Assembly: GCA_000310025.1 (NCBI GenBank)
Contig: FN649726.1
Location: 407,527 to 471,526 of the forward strand
Direction: 5' to 3'
Origin: Ectocarpus siliculosus
Taxonomy: Eukaryota; Sar; Phaeophyceae; Ectocarpales; Ectocarpaceae
DNA: 64,000 nt
A program made the position numbers and the translations under genes. Under the pieces are notes generated by a model that had not been told where the DNA came from, ran no database searches, and saw only the letters and a list, made by a program, of their open reading frames with translations. Below are positions 24,101 to 36,300 of the stretch, piece after piece. Each line of letters starts with the position of its first letter. The first letter of the stretch is position 1.

Positions 24101-25102
24101 TCTTGACAGGTGCCGAGGCGTGTACCTTGTAGCCAACCCCTTTTATTATCGTGTACGTTTGCTTGCTTGCACCGGAGGACAATGCTCAACTGTCGAGTTA
24201 TACACGTATTGTCGCCTTCTACGGCATCGTGTGTGTCCTACTGGTGGTCTTGATCCATACCATTTTCGGGATCAGATCTCCGGAGATGACAGCAACAACA
24301 CCTTGTGTGTATATTTATTTACTTACTTGTGCCCGGTCTTGCCCCGAGCAGGTGTGGGGACGCAGCACGAAGCACGACCCCATGAGGTGCGGCCTGGCGC
24401 ACCAGCTTCAGGACGAAGATGTGCTTCAGATCGTGCCCAAGACTATCACCCAGCAGGTTCGTGGCCGAGGGAAAGCTTGCTTGGCTGGGCGACCGTTTGT
24501 GCCTATCAGCATGCTGTTTAGGCCACGCACCCACACACGAGATGTGGCACCACATGCTTGGGAGATTTCCGTTGTCTTTTTAATTAAAATCGAAATTCTG
24601 GAGCATGAGCTAGGACCACCTTTTGTTGGCATTGTTTGGGCGATATTTCGAGGACCAGATGGGTCGGCCAGCCGTCCTTAAGAGCACTGCTCAACACCAT
24701 TGGCAATGGGAAAAGAGGTGGGCGATTAGTAGAGAACACGCAGCTCGCCCATTAGACCACCACAAACCGCTGTCCTGCTGTTCGATGCTTCACCTGCACA
24801 GTTTATCGCAGGAAACGAGGAGCCCGACAGCACAGCAGCCCATGTAGGGTCTTGCTTAGCAATTTTCGCAAAATCGCTCGAGCGCAGAGGATCGAAGTGT
24901 TGCCTCGCCCTCATTGTATTGCCTCACAACCAACATACACCTTTTTTCTATTTTGCTTGTTCGCCGCACGTGTCCCCCCCCCGTCTACACGACTTTACTT
25001 GTTTTTCGTCGTCAGAAACGGTCCAAGGGATACGTCAAGATAGCGCAGAACGCGAAAGACGCGCTGGCCACCAGGCGAAAGAAGAAACCGCTCAAGACGT
25101 GA
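18104..25102 (+). CDS. DRG2: DRG2-type developmentally regulated GTP-binding protein
   Basis: Ten exons: 18104-18259, 18786-18935, 19709-19795, 20703-20851, 21462-21537, 22050-22153, 22597-22726, 23390-23560, 24352-24456 and 25016-25102. All are GT-AG with consistent phases, giving 404 aa. The start [11 protein letters not shown] is the DRG2 signature, unlike DRG1. G motifs are GFPSVGKS (68-75), DLPG (114-117), NKVD (250-253) and SVHMKLN. The Obg/DRG helix-turn-helix insert and the C-terminal TGS domain (about 285-371, with RIFTKRKG and DEDVLQIV) are complete. DRG2 is a conserved cytosolic translational GTPase that binds its partner DFRP2/RWDD1 and associates with ribosomes. Human DRG2 has 364 residues; this one carries a basic tail of about 33 residues (RRKKKP) in its own last exon. 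The gene is convergent with the C10-like gene, 290 bp away. Confidence 0.97.
19224..19365. repeat. imperfect tandem duplication in DRG2 intron 2
   Basis: Two copies about 82 bp apart (starting near 19224 and 19306) share GGGGCC, GCAGCGT, CTGGCAGGA and AACAGAGAGAA in the same order, followed by a GTTTCAG/GTGTCAG block. Confidence 0.65.
20535..20689. repeat. CAA/CGA triplet-rich tract in DRG2 intron 3
   Basis: About 150 bp of interrupted ACA/ACG triplets end 13 bases before the exon-4 acceptor at 20703. The minus-strand translation gives a spurious poly-valine protein. Confidence 0.85.
21595..21616. repeat. C22 homopolymer in DRG2 intron 5
   Basis: Twenty-two consecutive cytosines lie 57 bases downstream of the exon-5 donor. 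Length in the assembly may be unreliable. Confidence 0.9.
22825..22890 (-). repeat. tRNA-like fragment in DRG2 intron 7
   Basis: Read on the minus strand, GGTAAGAGCGTCGG (22887-22874) resembles a tRNA D-arm/A-box region. GGTGTTTCGAACC (22844-22832) resembles a T-arm with the TTCGAA loop, about 30 bases downstream. Stems do not pair well. It is probably a SINE or tRNA relic, possibly related in origin to the element near 2.5 kb. Confidence 0.35.
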
Positions 25103-25392
25103 TTCATTTCATTCATTCATTTATTCGTGCCGATCGAAACGACCGGCATGAATTTCGTTCCTGTGGACTTCGAATCATCTACCCACGACAAAACCACTCG
25201 GTCCACTGAAGACAATGTGTACAATGCAAAGTCAATCAATCGATTAACCTTTTGGTCGAGATTGGGCGAACTGCTGTTTCTTTGATATTTTTTTTCTGGA
25301 TACGACGTGGGTGCGTTTAACCAGTTGCCCCGAAATGGCCTCAATTTCGCGGAGCCTCAGTGCGCGTCGCCTACAAATAGGGCATTGTTGTT

Positions 25393-27322
25393 TTATGGAG
25401 GAGAAAGCAGAGACCGTAGCGCGGCCATGTCCTTCTTCATGCTTCCCGACGAATCAGCTCCGACCAGAAACTGGGCCTCCCGCAAGAATGCAAGTAGCAG
25501 CGGCGCCCGTGCGGTGGCCACGCCCGATGCAGGCGGCGACCTGTGTCCTTTGTGGGGGGCGTGGCCGTTCACTAGCTTGTGCTTGTTCTTGGAGCGTCTC
25601 GCGAGCGCTTCGTCGGCGACCTCGACCACCATCGGAACGACGGTCAGCATCGCGGCCCGAGGATCGCCCTGACGTTGGGGATGATTGTTTTGTTGTCGCG
25701 AGAGAGGTACCGTAGGAATGATTACACCAGCGTGTGGGAAGAAAGAGAGTAAGCGTCGGGATGAGGTGGGCGATGATTCCTGGCTGTCGAAGAAACTAGG
25801 ATAAGTTGGCTCGTCGACAGCCGCGAGATTTTCATGTGTTTGTTTGCATGGCGTAGACGTTTTCAGTCGTGGACATCGAGTGATGTCGGACCTTTTGGTG
25901 TCGAGTATTGAAGGACTCTCACGTGGCTGGTTTTTCTCTTTCTTTTCGACGAGGTCAAACCGCGCACGCCACGGTGTCATTTTGTGGAAAGGAACGGGTC
26001 GGGGCTGTAGCGTTGGGGCTCGGCTCTCGAGCATCGATAGACAACATAGACTTGACGTGTTAGCGGGGCCGTGTACGACGAATGAATGCGTCCCTTTTCC
26101 GTTTGAGATTCGCGTGTATCTCCCGCATCAATCAATGCCCTGAGCCTTGGTTATACATTCCACACTTTCAAGACGGACGTTGTGTCGTTGGACAAGATCC
26201 CACGAGTCAGTTTGACGGACTTCAGCTTTAGCTTTTGTTGAGATTCACGAGGAACCACTCTACTACCAGTCAGCACCAACCTGTGCCTTTGCCCGAACCT
26301 CTGCCAGCTTCTTCCTGAGGGGCTGACGCTCGCACATCGTCATGATGTCGCGCAGCATGCCTTTCGCCTCCGAAACAGTCAACACCTGGAATAATGGATG
26401 TCGAGTATTAGGCAAAGTCGACGCCACGAAGAACGCTTCCAATCGAATTGACGGTCCTCACAAAATCGATGTTACTTTATTTTATTTTATTTTCCTTAGT
26501 ATGACACAACGAATCCATCTCTATCATAGAAAAGAGTCAGAGACAGATTAGCAATGAATTCATAGCGTCAGAGAAAGCTACCTGTATATGTCTACGATTT
26601 CCCAGACAGAATATAGGGACATCTCCCCTGCGGGTAACAGGCTCAACAAAACAGTTTGGTAGCTGTCTTGTGTGTCTCATATACGTTATGTTGGGAAGGT
26701 GTGGCAGAAAGGTGTTGGGTACTGTTGGGTAGTCGGGCGTTTTGTGTGTGGCACCCTGTTTATTCGATTATTCCGTTGATTTCTTCCTTTTTCCGACGAC
26801 GTGGTAACCATGTACCACAAGAGTTGAACGGGCGTGCAGCAACGCCATTTTTCGTGTGTCTTTGTGGCGTGTTGTTTTCCCGCTCATGTAAGACTACTAA
26901 CCCATTCCCGTCCTCTCGGGAAACCAAAGGCGGAATCCCCAGCACCGGTTCAACATGCGAACATCTCTTGCGACAAGTAAGATCTTGAGAGTACGTGAGA
27001 GCATGAGGAGCATATATGTGCCGTCCTTGCCTCTCCGTCGGAGTCGCTCGCGTCTGAGTACGAGCTATCCAGAGAGGATCGTCGGTTCTCGCCCATCCCT
27101 CACTTTGCTAGCTGTTCCCGATACGTGGACAATGTTATGTTCCAGCTTCGTACTGCTGCTGCTGTACCTGTGGAAACATGTCTCATCGCAAGGCCGGAGT
27201 TTTTTGACACCCCCCCCGAAAGATTCATCATCGTCTGTAGACCCCCCACATCGGTCCAAGTTTACCTGCAACTCATGGCAACGTCTTGCGGCCAGCTCGT
27301 GCACACGGCGTCGTGAGCCCAT
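25393..27322 (-). CDS. C12orf57: protein C10 (C12orf57) family protein
   Basis: Three minus-strand exons, all phase 0: 27322-27266, 26385-26281 and 25668-25393 (stop TAA), giving 145 aa. The core LTVSEAKGMLRDIM...LTVVPMVVEVADEAL...LLAFLREAQFLVG...MAALRSLLSPP follows, block for block, the C10 family pattern LSAEQAKVVLAEVI...FVLPVATQIQQEVI...LKFARLVKSYE...LSGKLKALFLPP. Human C10 has 126 residues. The family is small and helical; human mutations cause Temtamy syndrome, but the molecular role is poorly defined. A lineage-specific Lys/His/Pro-rich insertion of about 30 residues follows VADEAL. The start codon is only 28 bp from that of the divergent LRR/coiled-coil gene. Family assignment rests on remembered pattern, not a search. 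Confidence 0.82.
26545..26735 (+). repeat. dispersed repeat, copy 2
   Basis: Shares the ordered blocks TCTACGATT, ATCTCCCCTGCGGG, ACAGGCTCAACAA and GGAAGGTGTGG with 7626-7800, same orientation. It lies in intron 1 of the C10-like gene (antisense to it). Confidence 0.55.
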
Positions 27323-27350
27323 ATTCCGCTCCAAGGGTTGCCATTGAACG
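27323..27350. promoter_or_regulatory. 28-bp gap between divergent start codons
   Basis: The ATG of the C10-like gene (27322, minus) and that of the LRR/coiled-coil gene (27351, plus) are separated by 28 bases only. The two 5' UTRs must therefore overlap, or one of the transcripts starts inside the other gene. An in-frame TGA precedes ATG 27351, which supports that start unless an upstream exon exists. Confidence 0.55.
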
Positions 27351-30300
27351 ATGCCGATTCGCGAGCTGAGTGCGGAGCTCGTTAGCGAAATCGTTGAGAG
27401 CTATGGACAAATCACCAAGCTCAACCTGGCTACAAACGGTGAGCTGAGCAAGACCGCACCCAACGGCTGCATTTCTCTTCGACACGTTTGCAGGTTGCTG
27501 TAGCGCGAGGGTCGCAGGTGTGTTGATGTCGGCTACCTCACTACTCTGCGTCCAGTACTGTTGGGTATATGTTGCGGTTTTCACTATTTCCCATGTATCT
27601 GGTACAGCAGTACAATAGGTACATCATAGGCGGCGTAATTTGATTTTTTGAAATCACGCACGGTGTGTCACTCCCATCTGCGCTGCTGGCTCTTTTCTCA
27701 AGGGGACTGCGGCAGTACTTGGTTCGTAAAAGAGGTAGAACTACTGTTCATGCAGCATATTTAGGATATTTACAAGAGATCGCGGATTCCGTGCGGGTCT
27801 GCTGCTCTGCTTCATGTTGCAGTGTTTCCATTCGAAACCGTTGAAATGTGTTCGCATGCTCGCCCTGACGTCCCATTGCGCAAACTGCATGTATCTTTAC
27901 CGTGTCGGAGGCCGGAGGCTGGGGGTTTCAAGATTCAGACTTCATCCTTGGGTGGTTATGTACTGAATTCAGCCAACACCCACAACGCCGATACCCTGTT
28001 TCCGTTGCACCTGCGCATGGCACTCGTGCACAGGAAATTCCAGGAAAATACTAAGTACCCTAGCCCCCCCCCCCTCTCTTAGTCGGTCCCTGGCTGCTGA
28101 TCCGAATAATGAATAATGTCCTGGATCAACGAGCGATGGAGATTCAGTGTTCCCATTTGAAGCGTTGAAATATGTTCGCGTGTGTATAACATGTAACGTG
28201 AGAAAGTTCGAGGAGATTTTCAGACGTGTCCGTGAGTTGGGGTATTACACCAAAACCAACATTAGCCGGTCCTAATTTTGTTGACACCCCATTTTGGGCG
28301 TGTGCCACCACAAACGTTGTGCGGCTGTTGAGTTGGACCCGCCTGCTGCCTCAAGACTATGTACCATGGTGCAACTCAGGATGTGTTTTACCCCGTCCCT
28401 TCTCACGCTGCCAGATATATCCCGCGTCGAGAACCTGGAGAGACTGACTCGTCTTTCAAACCTCGACCTCTTCTGCAACCGACTGGGGTCCGTCCCGGGT
28501 AGCCTCGACGGCCTGGCGCTTCTGACGCGCCTCAAAGACCTCGACATCTCCGAAAATTCAATGTAAGACACTTCTCCGAAGGAAGGCAAACGGCCATCCC
28601 CAAGTGTTTTTTTTTTAGCATCGCCCAACGCATGACCTTTGGCGCCCGCTGCCTTTGGAGGAGAGCTCGGCTTCTTTGCATATGACCCGCATGTTTGTCC
28701 AATGCACCGAATGCGACCCCGTTCCAGTTCTCCCTTGCCTAGCCCCTTCTTAACCTTGCGTGTGCCATGGGCGTCTCTCCTGAACTGCAAATAAGCGAGG
28801 AGGGGGCGTCAAGTTCCTTTTTTTTTTTATGCGCGTTGGCGATGTGGCGCCTTCTTTCACCACGTACTTGATGTCAAGAGTGTAGATTCCTCACTGAGGT
28901 TCGAGCGCGCTTGCTGTAGGCACGCGTACGCTTGAAGGTTAGGTGGACTTCCTTCTGAACCATCGAAGAGATGTGGGAATTACCTTTGTCTGGCGTTCCC
29001 GCGCACGTCGCCTACGCTACTCCAAGCAATCGCTCGTGCATACCACGCGGCAAAGCGCACACGCCGTGCGTTGAGGTCGCCGTCGTCCTCCTTGTTGAAT
29101 CGTCTCCTTGCTGTCGTCTCCCCCTCTCCGTCCGTTCCCCCCTCGACACATCCTTGATACCGCCCTCTCTGACCCTATTCCCGACTCACCCTCTCTCTCT
29201 CTTCGCTTCTTGCCCCCCCCCCCTCTTGGGGGCGTGTTTTTGTGTTCTAGCACGAGCTTACAGCCGCTTTTGTCGGCGCCGGCATCGCTGCTACGGCTCA
29301 ACGTCGCCAACAACTCCATCGCAGGAGTCGATCAGGTGCGGTCTGTCCGAATATCTCCGTCGAAATCACGTTGGCATGTGTTGTAACCCCTCTTTTTTTT
29401 TGTCTTTTTTCGTTGCGCGTCACTCGTTTTGATATTCGTTAGGACTGTGTAAATCACAAGAGTTTCAAACTGCGTACCTGGACACGAATGAATGCAGTTT
29501 TTTGGCTCGTGTGTGCCTATTTTTTTCGTCATGACGCACGCTGCCTTGGAGCAGAACACCGCGTAGCTAGATACAGATGGCAAGAGGCAGTCACCCGCGC
29601 TTGGCAGCAACATCTCGCGGACGTGGGGGAAAATTTGGCATGGGCAGGACCCCCCCCCCCAAAGACAACGGGTATATTCACGGCAGACATTTCTGCTCGT
29701 CCACGTCGACACTTTTGTTCTCGTTCAAGGCGCACACGACAAACAAGGCCTTGGCTTCAACAACCGGACGCTCTTGTTGTGGCTTGACGGAACTCTTGCA
29801 TTCTCCAGGCTACGTGTGGGAGGACGGATTTGCAGCGCAACTGTTTTCGTTGCTTACCCATTATTTTCTTCTTGTCTGATGCTTTTTGCCGACATTTGCT
29901 ATTTAGGTCTCCTATCTGGCCCCTCTCTCTGCCCTCACGGAGCTTGTTCTCGCCGGGAACCCGTTGGCAGCGGAAGACGGCTACCGCGGCCGGATCTTGC
30001 GCGCGCTGCCCTCCTTGACAGCGTTGGACAACGCGTGAGTTGCCGCCCGCCCGATCTTGTCGGTATCGTGTACGCGTGCCCATCGTCGTGACTTGCAGGA
30101 TAAAAAATCGCTTGAGGTGGGATTTTGGATGCGTGCCGGAGGCTGGTAACAAAAGCAGCACGGATGTTGGCGCTCTTGTTCAGACCTCTATTGCAATTAG
30201 AGGACGAAGAGCAAAGGAATGTTCTGTCCCTGGCATGGTGCAGGTTCTATGAGGGAGCTCGACACGTTGTTGTTGCCAAGCGTAGTCCTCGGGTAGTCCT

Positions 30301-33300
30301 CTGACGGCTTGAACCGGGAGTTTCTCTCCTCGAACGGACACGATATTTAGCGGCCAAGTTCACCAGGATCAGCTCGGATTCGCGATGCACAGTTTTGGAA
30401 ACGTATCCACATGTGCGCAGCTCGTTGTTCCAGACGCAGTTTTTCGAGCAAGTACCTCAAGGCGAACCCCTAGCGGCAAACAATTTTGCCAACCCTTTAG
30501 AGTTCGAGGCATTTTCTACCTTCCATACGATTTTTCTTCTCGTGTCGCCGCCCACGGACTCCTTGCCGCCCTACCTCGTCCGTGACATGTCGTGGTCGCC
30601 GCCGTGGCAGCCCAAGAGACCAGCACCGCTACGACCAACACGAGGGTGCCGGTAAGGCTGACGGCTCGCCCACCCCGCCCGTTCCCACCTCCGCCCCCGC
30701 CGATACCACTGTCCGGAGTACGAGCGTCGGCTCGCATCCCACCGTTCCAATGGGACACCCACCACCATCAAAGTTCTCACACCCTCCTAGCCCCGCGGCG
30801 GATTCTGCTGCGCCCCCCGCACCCCTTTCCGATGCGAGCGACCACGACGTGGCCGGAGCGGTTATGTCGTCTCTGGCCGCCGAGAAGCGAGGGCCGGAGG
30901 ACGTGTCTGGGAAGAGCCCGTCCGCGGAACCGGACTCGGCGTTGCCGGTACCGGGCTCTAGCGGTTCGATGCCGGCGGGGGCGGCCGGGATGGCCGAGAC
31001 GGAGAGGGAGTCTCGGCAGGTGGAAGAACAGCGCGGCAGGGGAAGTACGGCAGAGACAGGTGATCCCGGTGAAATTGCTGCGGGTGCAGTGAGCGCTGGA
31101 AGAGCTGGGACGGGATGGGTGGTACCCCTCCCGTCTTCCCAGCTGGCAGGCGAAGGGCGAGGGCTGCTATTGCAGGCGGATGCTCGAGCGGTTACTCGGG
31201 CGGGGATGCCCGTGGGAGCAACATCTGCGACCTTGGCATTACGCCAGAGCGGTATAGGGAACTGGGAAGCAATCGGCGGTGTTTGTTCTGACATAGGAGC
31301 GGACAGTCGAAGCGGGTATGAAACGGTGGCGGCAGCACCGAGCGAGGAGCCGGTTGCCCCACCCGACGCTGTGCACGACGGTGGCGGCTTGCCGGAGTCT
31401 CGTCTAGCAGTTGAAACGGCACGAGCGGCCGTCGGAGTGCTGGGGAGGAGGCAGCACGAGACGGCGGTGCCCGACAGGGGCACTGATCACCTTTCGGAAG
31501 TCGAGGCCGTCGCGAGTGACGGCCCGCACGCCCGGTCGGATATGCTGCCGGGCGTGCCCACCTCCGTTGATCCACCGATGGGGACTCATCTCCCGATAGC
31601 TGAAAGCGAGGCACGGGGGGTTCCTCCTCCCGTCCTTTCCGGTGACAACCGCGTCAGCGTCGATGAAGGAAGCGGATGGGCGGCGAACGGGGCTCCTCCG
31701 CCACACCGACGCTTGTCGGGAGTAGGGAGCAGCTGGGAAAGCTCCTTGGAGGGCGAACACTTGCTTGGGTTCGGGTACGACTATCTCGGGTCTGCGGCGG
31801 GCGCGGGGGGTACAGGGAACGCGCGCACCACAGGGGGCGACCGCTCGGAAACCGTGAGATATGGCGCGGCCCTCTCTGGTGATCGCCGTCAGGTGCTGTT
31901 GGCGCCGGAAGCGGCCGCTTTCACGGCGCTGGGAGGGAGAGGGGACTTCGAGGGCGGCCACGCCGCCCATCCTGCCGACAGCGGTAGTGGCGTTGTCGAC
32001 TGCCGCGTAGTATCCTTCGGGAAGGAGACCGGGCACGATGGACAGAACCGTTTCGATCGACACCCGTCCGCTCAACTCCCGGGCGCAGGCTATTCAGCCA
32101 GGCGTGGTGGGCCTGTTGTCGGTCTTGTTGGGGGACCAAAGCAACACCGTACGGGATTGGTCGAATACTCTCTTGGGTTGGGGCGGGAGGGGGAGGGGGT
32201 ACTCAAGCCGCTGCCCCGTTCAGCGGTGCCCCTGAAGACCGGGACTTGGGGGGAGGTTCCGCCGGAAGTTCAGCCTCGGCGGCAAGCAGGGGGACACGCC
32301 GGAGGGAAGGCGGCTGTTGGAGGCGAGCGGGAGGTGGCGATGGTCGACAGTGGCGAGTGGGAGGCGCTGAGGCGTGAAAATGAGGACCTGCGGCGGCAGG
32401 TTGCGCTGTCGGAGAAGAGGTGAACGTTTGCGTGTCAAGCCCGAAGAACAGATGTGACTCTGGGTACATAAATCTCACAGCGGACATGGCCTTTTGTGTT
32501 GTCGATTGTCCGGCTGTGAGATTTGTTTTCACCAATTTTTTTTTTGTTGTTGCGTTTTTCGCTGTGGCGGTCTCTACTGCACCGTTTGCGATTGACTAAT
32601 CATCCCATTCTAGTATCATCCCCGCGTCAGTATGCCTCATTTCGAAACTGAGCACTTGACGAAGTTCTTCAGCACACGACAGCCGTAAGCATGTTGCCGA
32701 CTTACGAAGCTCTTCAATTACACGACAGCCGCAAGCATCGTGCAAGGCGGCAACACAACACATGACGCGTGGATTTAAGCCACATGTCCAACTCTCGCTT
32801 TCCTCCATCTTCACGTCCCCAAAAGACTCGACCCAGCCCCCAGCGTGCGCAACCAACCCCTGTCCAAACGGCTCGCGGCTTCCCCCAAGGTGCGGCGCCC
32901 TCTCGGAGATGCAACGCCTTGCGGACGACGCCCTCGCCGCCACGCACCCGCTCCCGTTCTGCTCACCGCCCGCGGGCACAACGGCACCAGAACGCCCGCC
33001 ACCGCCGCGCCAGGAAGCGACCGACGGTGCACTTTCCCCGGCGTCTTCCGCAGAGGAAGGAGAGGAACGGCGCCGAGAACGGTGCGCAACGGGCGAGGGT
33101 GGCGACGAGGACGGGGAGGCCGCGTCCGGCGGGGGCGGCGGCTGGGGCGGAGGGCAGGCGGCGGTGGCCAGGCTGCTGGCGGCCTGGAGGGCCGAGGTCC
33201 TAAAGCTGCTGCTGCAGAGGGGCGTGGATGCGGAGGTTGCCGCGGAGGAGTCTCGCGAGGCCCGGCGGGAGGTGGTGGAGGCGAGAGAGGCGCGGGCTCG

Positions 33301-36300
33301 CGCGGAGACGGAGGCCAAGGTATTGGCTGCTTCGTCCTGGGAAGGGTGATGTGCTTGGGGGGTGGATGCGGTCTCGGCTCCTCTGATGTGTCGGAGACAC
33401 GGCTTTTTTTCCTGGCGTGTAATGTTGGTTGTGGGAAGGAATGGTGTTAGCCACGTGCTTCGCAGATCATGCTGCTGTACGGGTTTCTATTTCACCCGGC
33501 GTCGTCTGCCTGCCGTAGTTGACTTCCGGGTGATAGATGCGTACAGGGCCAGCGGTTGAATGCACGTCTGTCCCCGTTGCTTGTGCCACACGGAACTGTC
33601 GGATGCGTCTTGGAATCTCTTTCCGGGGGTGGTTCGATGCTATCCGCTTTTGGGACAGGCGCTGTGAGTTTTCTCAGTCGCACGATGATTTGCGATGGTG
33701 TCACACCGCGGTATTTGCCGAAGCCTGTACCCTTTTCTGGCTTGCATGCGGTCAGGCTCACTCGCTTGGTGTTCTGCTGCTACTGCAACACGTCGCCGCG
33801 ACTACTCCTCTTCTCGCAGAGCTTGACCCAGCGTGCTCTTGCGGCGGAGGCTGAGGCCGAGCTTTCCGGCATTAAGCTGACGCGGGCCTTCGAGGAGCTA
33901 AGGGAAGAGCGGACAGGGTGCGTGCCATACACCTACGTTTGTGTTACCCTTGAGGTTGTGTGCTCGCCATCTGTATCACGCGCTTGGGTGAAACAGCCGC
34001 ACTCCATACGATGTGTGTTGTACGGTGATGGCTGTTTCGCGGGACGGTTAGGCTTGACGGTATGCCATGAGCCGCCTTGCCGGGACGCACGGTCAAACTG
34101 GTATCCCCCTTATCCCCCTATCTTGTTCGCTGCATGCCGTGCGCTTTGTCGACGCCACGCGCAGGCGATGCGCAGGCGAGGCGTCGAGCGCGGGGTACTC
34201 CGTGGCTGTTCGCGACCTGCACGAATGGGTACAAGGCTTCCTTGGCCGAGCCAGCGAAGGGGTGTTCGAGAGAGAGGCCCTGCTCGCTAGGTGGGGTGCA
34301 TTACGAGCGGGGTTCTACTGTAGTTCGCACCTGGGGGATACAGCGGCTGCAGTTTTTCCGTGTCAGCGGAAGAGTCGGGCAAGGGTCGGGGCCAGGGAAG
34401 CTCGGCAGCGAAAAGCGGGGGGCCTTGAAAGTGTGGGTGCATCGTCGTGTTCCCTCTCATCAGGATTCTACCTTAACTTACGCCTCGTGATCCTAGAAAA
34501 TCCTTCACTGTCTTTTGATTGATTTGGAACGAAAGGTTTCCTTCGGTTTGCGCTGTTTTCAGCAACATGCCTCGCTCTGGCCGTGCCGTCCGACACACGC
34601 ACACTCGAATGCAGAGGAGTTGCAAAGCTAGAGGCTTTCTCAGAACGGCTGAGCCAGGCTCATGGAAGAGTACAGGTTCTCGAGACCCTCTTGCGACACA
34701 AGGAGGTGAGCTCCTTTTCGGTGAAGTTCGCGCTCTCCAATTCTGGTTATTTTCTTCCACCTATCCACAAACCGTAGGGTGCATGCATGTTCTCCTGTCC
34801 GCGAGCTTCCAAACAGAACGCGGCACTGCCACGTGTTTTTGTTTGTCTGTCGTACCACGTTCGGGGCCGGCATCGCGCCCCGGCCGTCCCTGTTGTGTGT
34901 TCGCGTCTCTGTCACACCTGTTGGGTCCCTAAACCTCTCTCTGCCGTAAGTTTTCACATCGTGTGTGCGGTCGTACGGTATAGGCGTGCGTGTTGTGTGA
35001 CAAGTGAAGACACAAGTAGCACCCCCGAAACCACATACCCCCAAGAAGCAAGAAGAGGAGCAGATCGAAACGACAAGAAGAATCTCGCCGCTTTTACTGA
35101 AACGTTTCGTGGTTCGCGGCGGCGACGGCGGTTGATTGGTCGCGACCGTTTCTTGTGGATTTCGTCCTTTTCATCCTTCCCTTCCCTCCTTGCCTCCCTC
35201 CGTGCCTCACTCCCAGATCCGGCTACGGAACAGCCGCGCCGCCCTGGCTGCGGACCGAAGGGTGTGGCTGCTGGAGCGCCGAGACCGAGAGCTCGCCGCT
35301 CTCTCAGAAGAGGCCGCCCGCCGCCCGCCGCCCTCCGCGGCCTCCCCCGCGTCGCGGCGGAAACCCCACCGACCCGTCGGCGGCGGCGGCGGCGCCGGGG
35401 ATTCATCATCATCATCATCATCATCATCGCGCCGCACGGATGCTGCGGGAGGCGAGTCGTCGGGGGGCGCCGATGGCGGCGGCGGAGCGTGGGGTGGGGG
35501 AAGGGGCAGTGCGGCGGTGGCGGCGACGCAGCCCCCGCTCCTGGAGGGTCTAAGGCCGGAGTGTGAGGCCGTCATGCGTGCGCTTTTTTGCAGGGTGGAC
35601 AGGTGCGTCGGTGCCCCCGGTCGGTGGGCGCGCCAGCGCCCAACGTTTTGGCTCGCATCTGTCGATACGTCCCGCATAAGTAGATCCTGTACGCGTGTTG
35701 TTGTTCACCTGTCCTTCGTGCCAAGACCTGCTTCCCACGAAAAATCTTGCCCAACGTGTTGAAACTGTCTGTCGACGTACATGCCAATCCTCTCTGTACC
35801 CCGTGTATTTGCCTCGTCGAATATGCCGGGTATGTTCGTGGGTTGCGTTCCACATCTATCCCAGGCTCGGGACGGGCGCCGTACGGGCACGCCGCCTCCT
35901 GGACGTGCTCCGGTCGGACTGCGGCGTGTCCGAGGTGATGGAAGCCGCGGTGGGCAAGTCTCGCTGGAGAGCCGCCCTCGACTCGATGGAGGCGACGCTT
36001 TGCCACCCCGTCGCCGACTCTTGCACCACGAACGGCGACGGCGGGTCGGCCGCTCAGCGTGCTACTACCACCGCCGGTGGTGGTAGTAGCACTCGTTGCT
36101 CATCAGAGCGCGACGTCACGTGGGGTGAGTTTCTCCTCTTCTTCCTGCCGCCCGCCGGGAATGCGGACGATGCTTACAACGCCGGCCTGATCTCCCGCTT
36201 CCCCGGCGGTAGCGGCTGCCGGGGCGGGTTTCCAGACGAACACGCCTCCGTCCGTGATGCCGGTGGTGGCGGCGGCGGCGGCGGACGGCCACCCTTCGGG

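Noticed and set aside
30629-31483. A 284-codon minus-strand frame
   Set aside because: It is the antisense shadow of the Gly/Ser-rich exon 5 of the LRR/coiled-coil gene.
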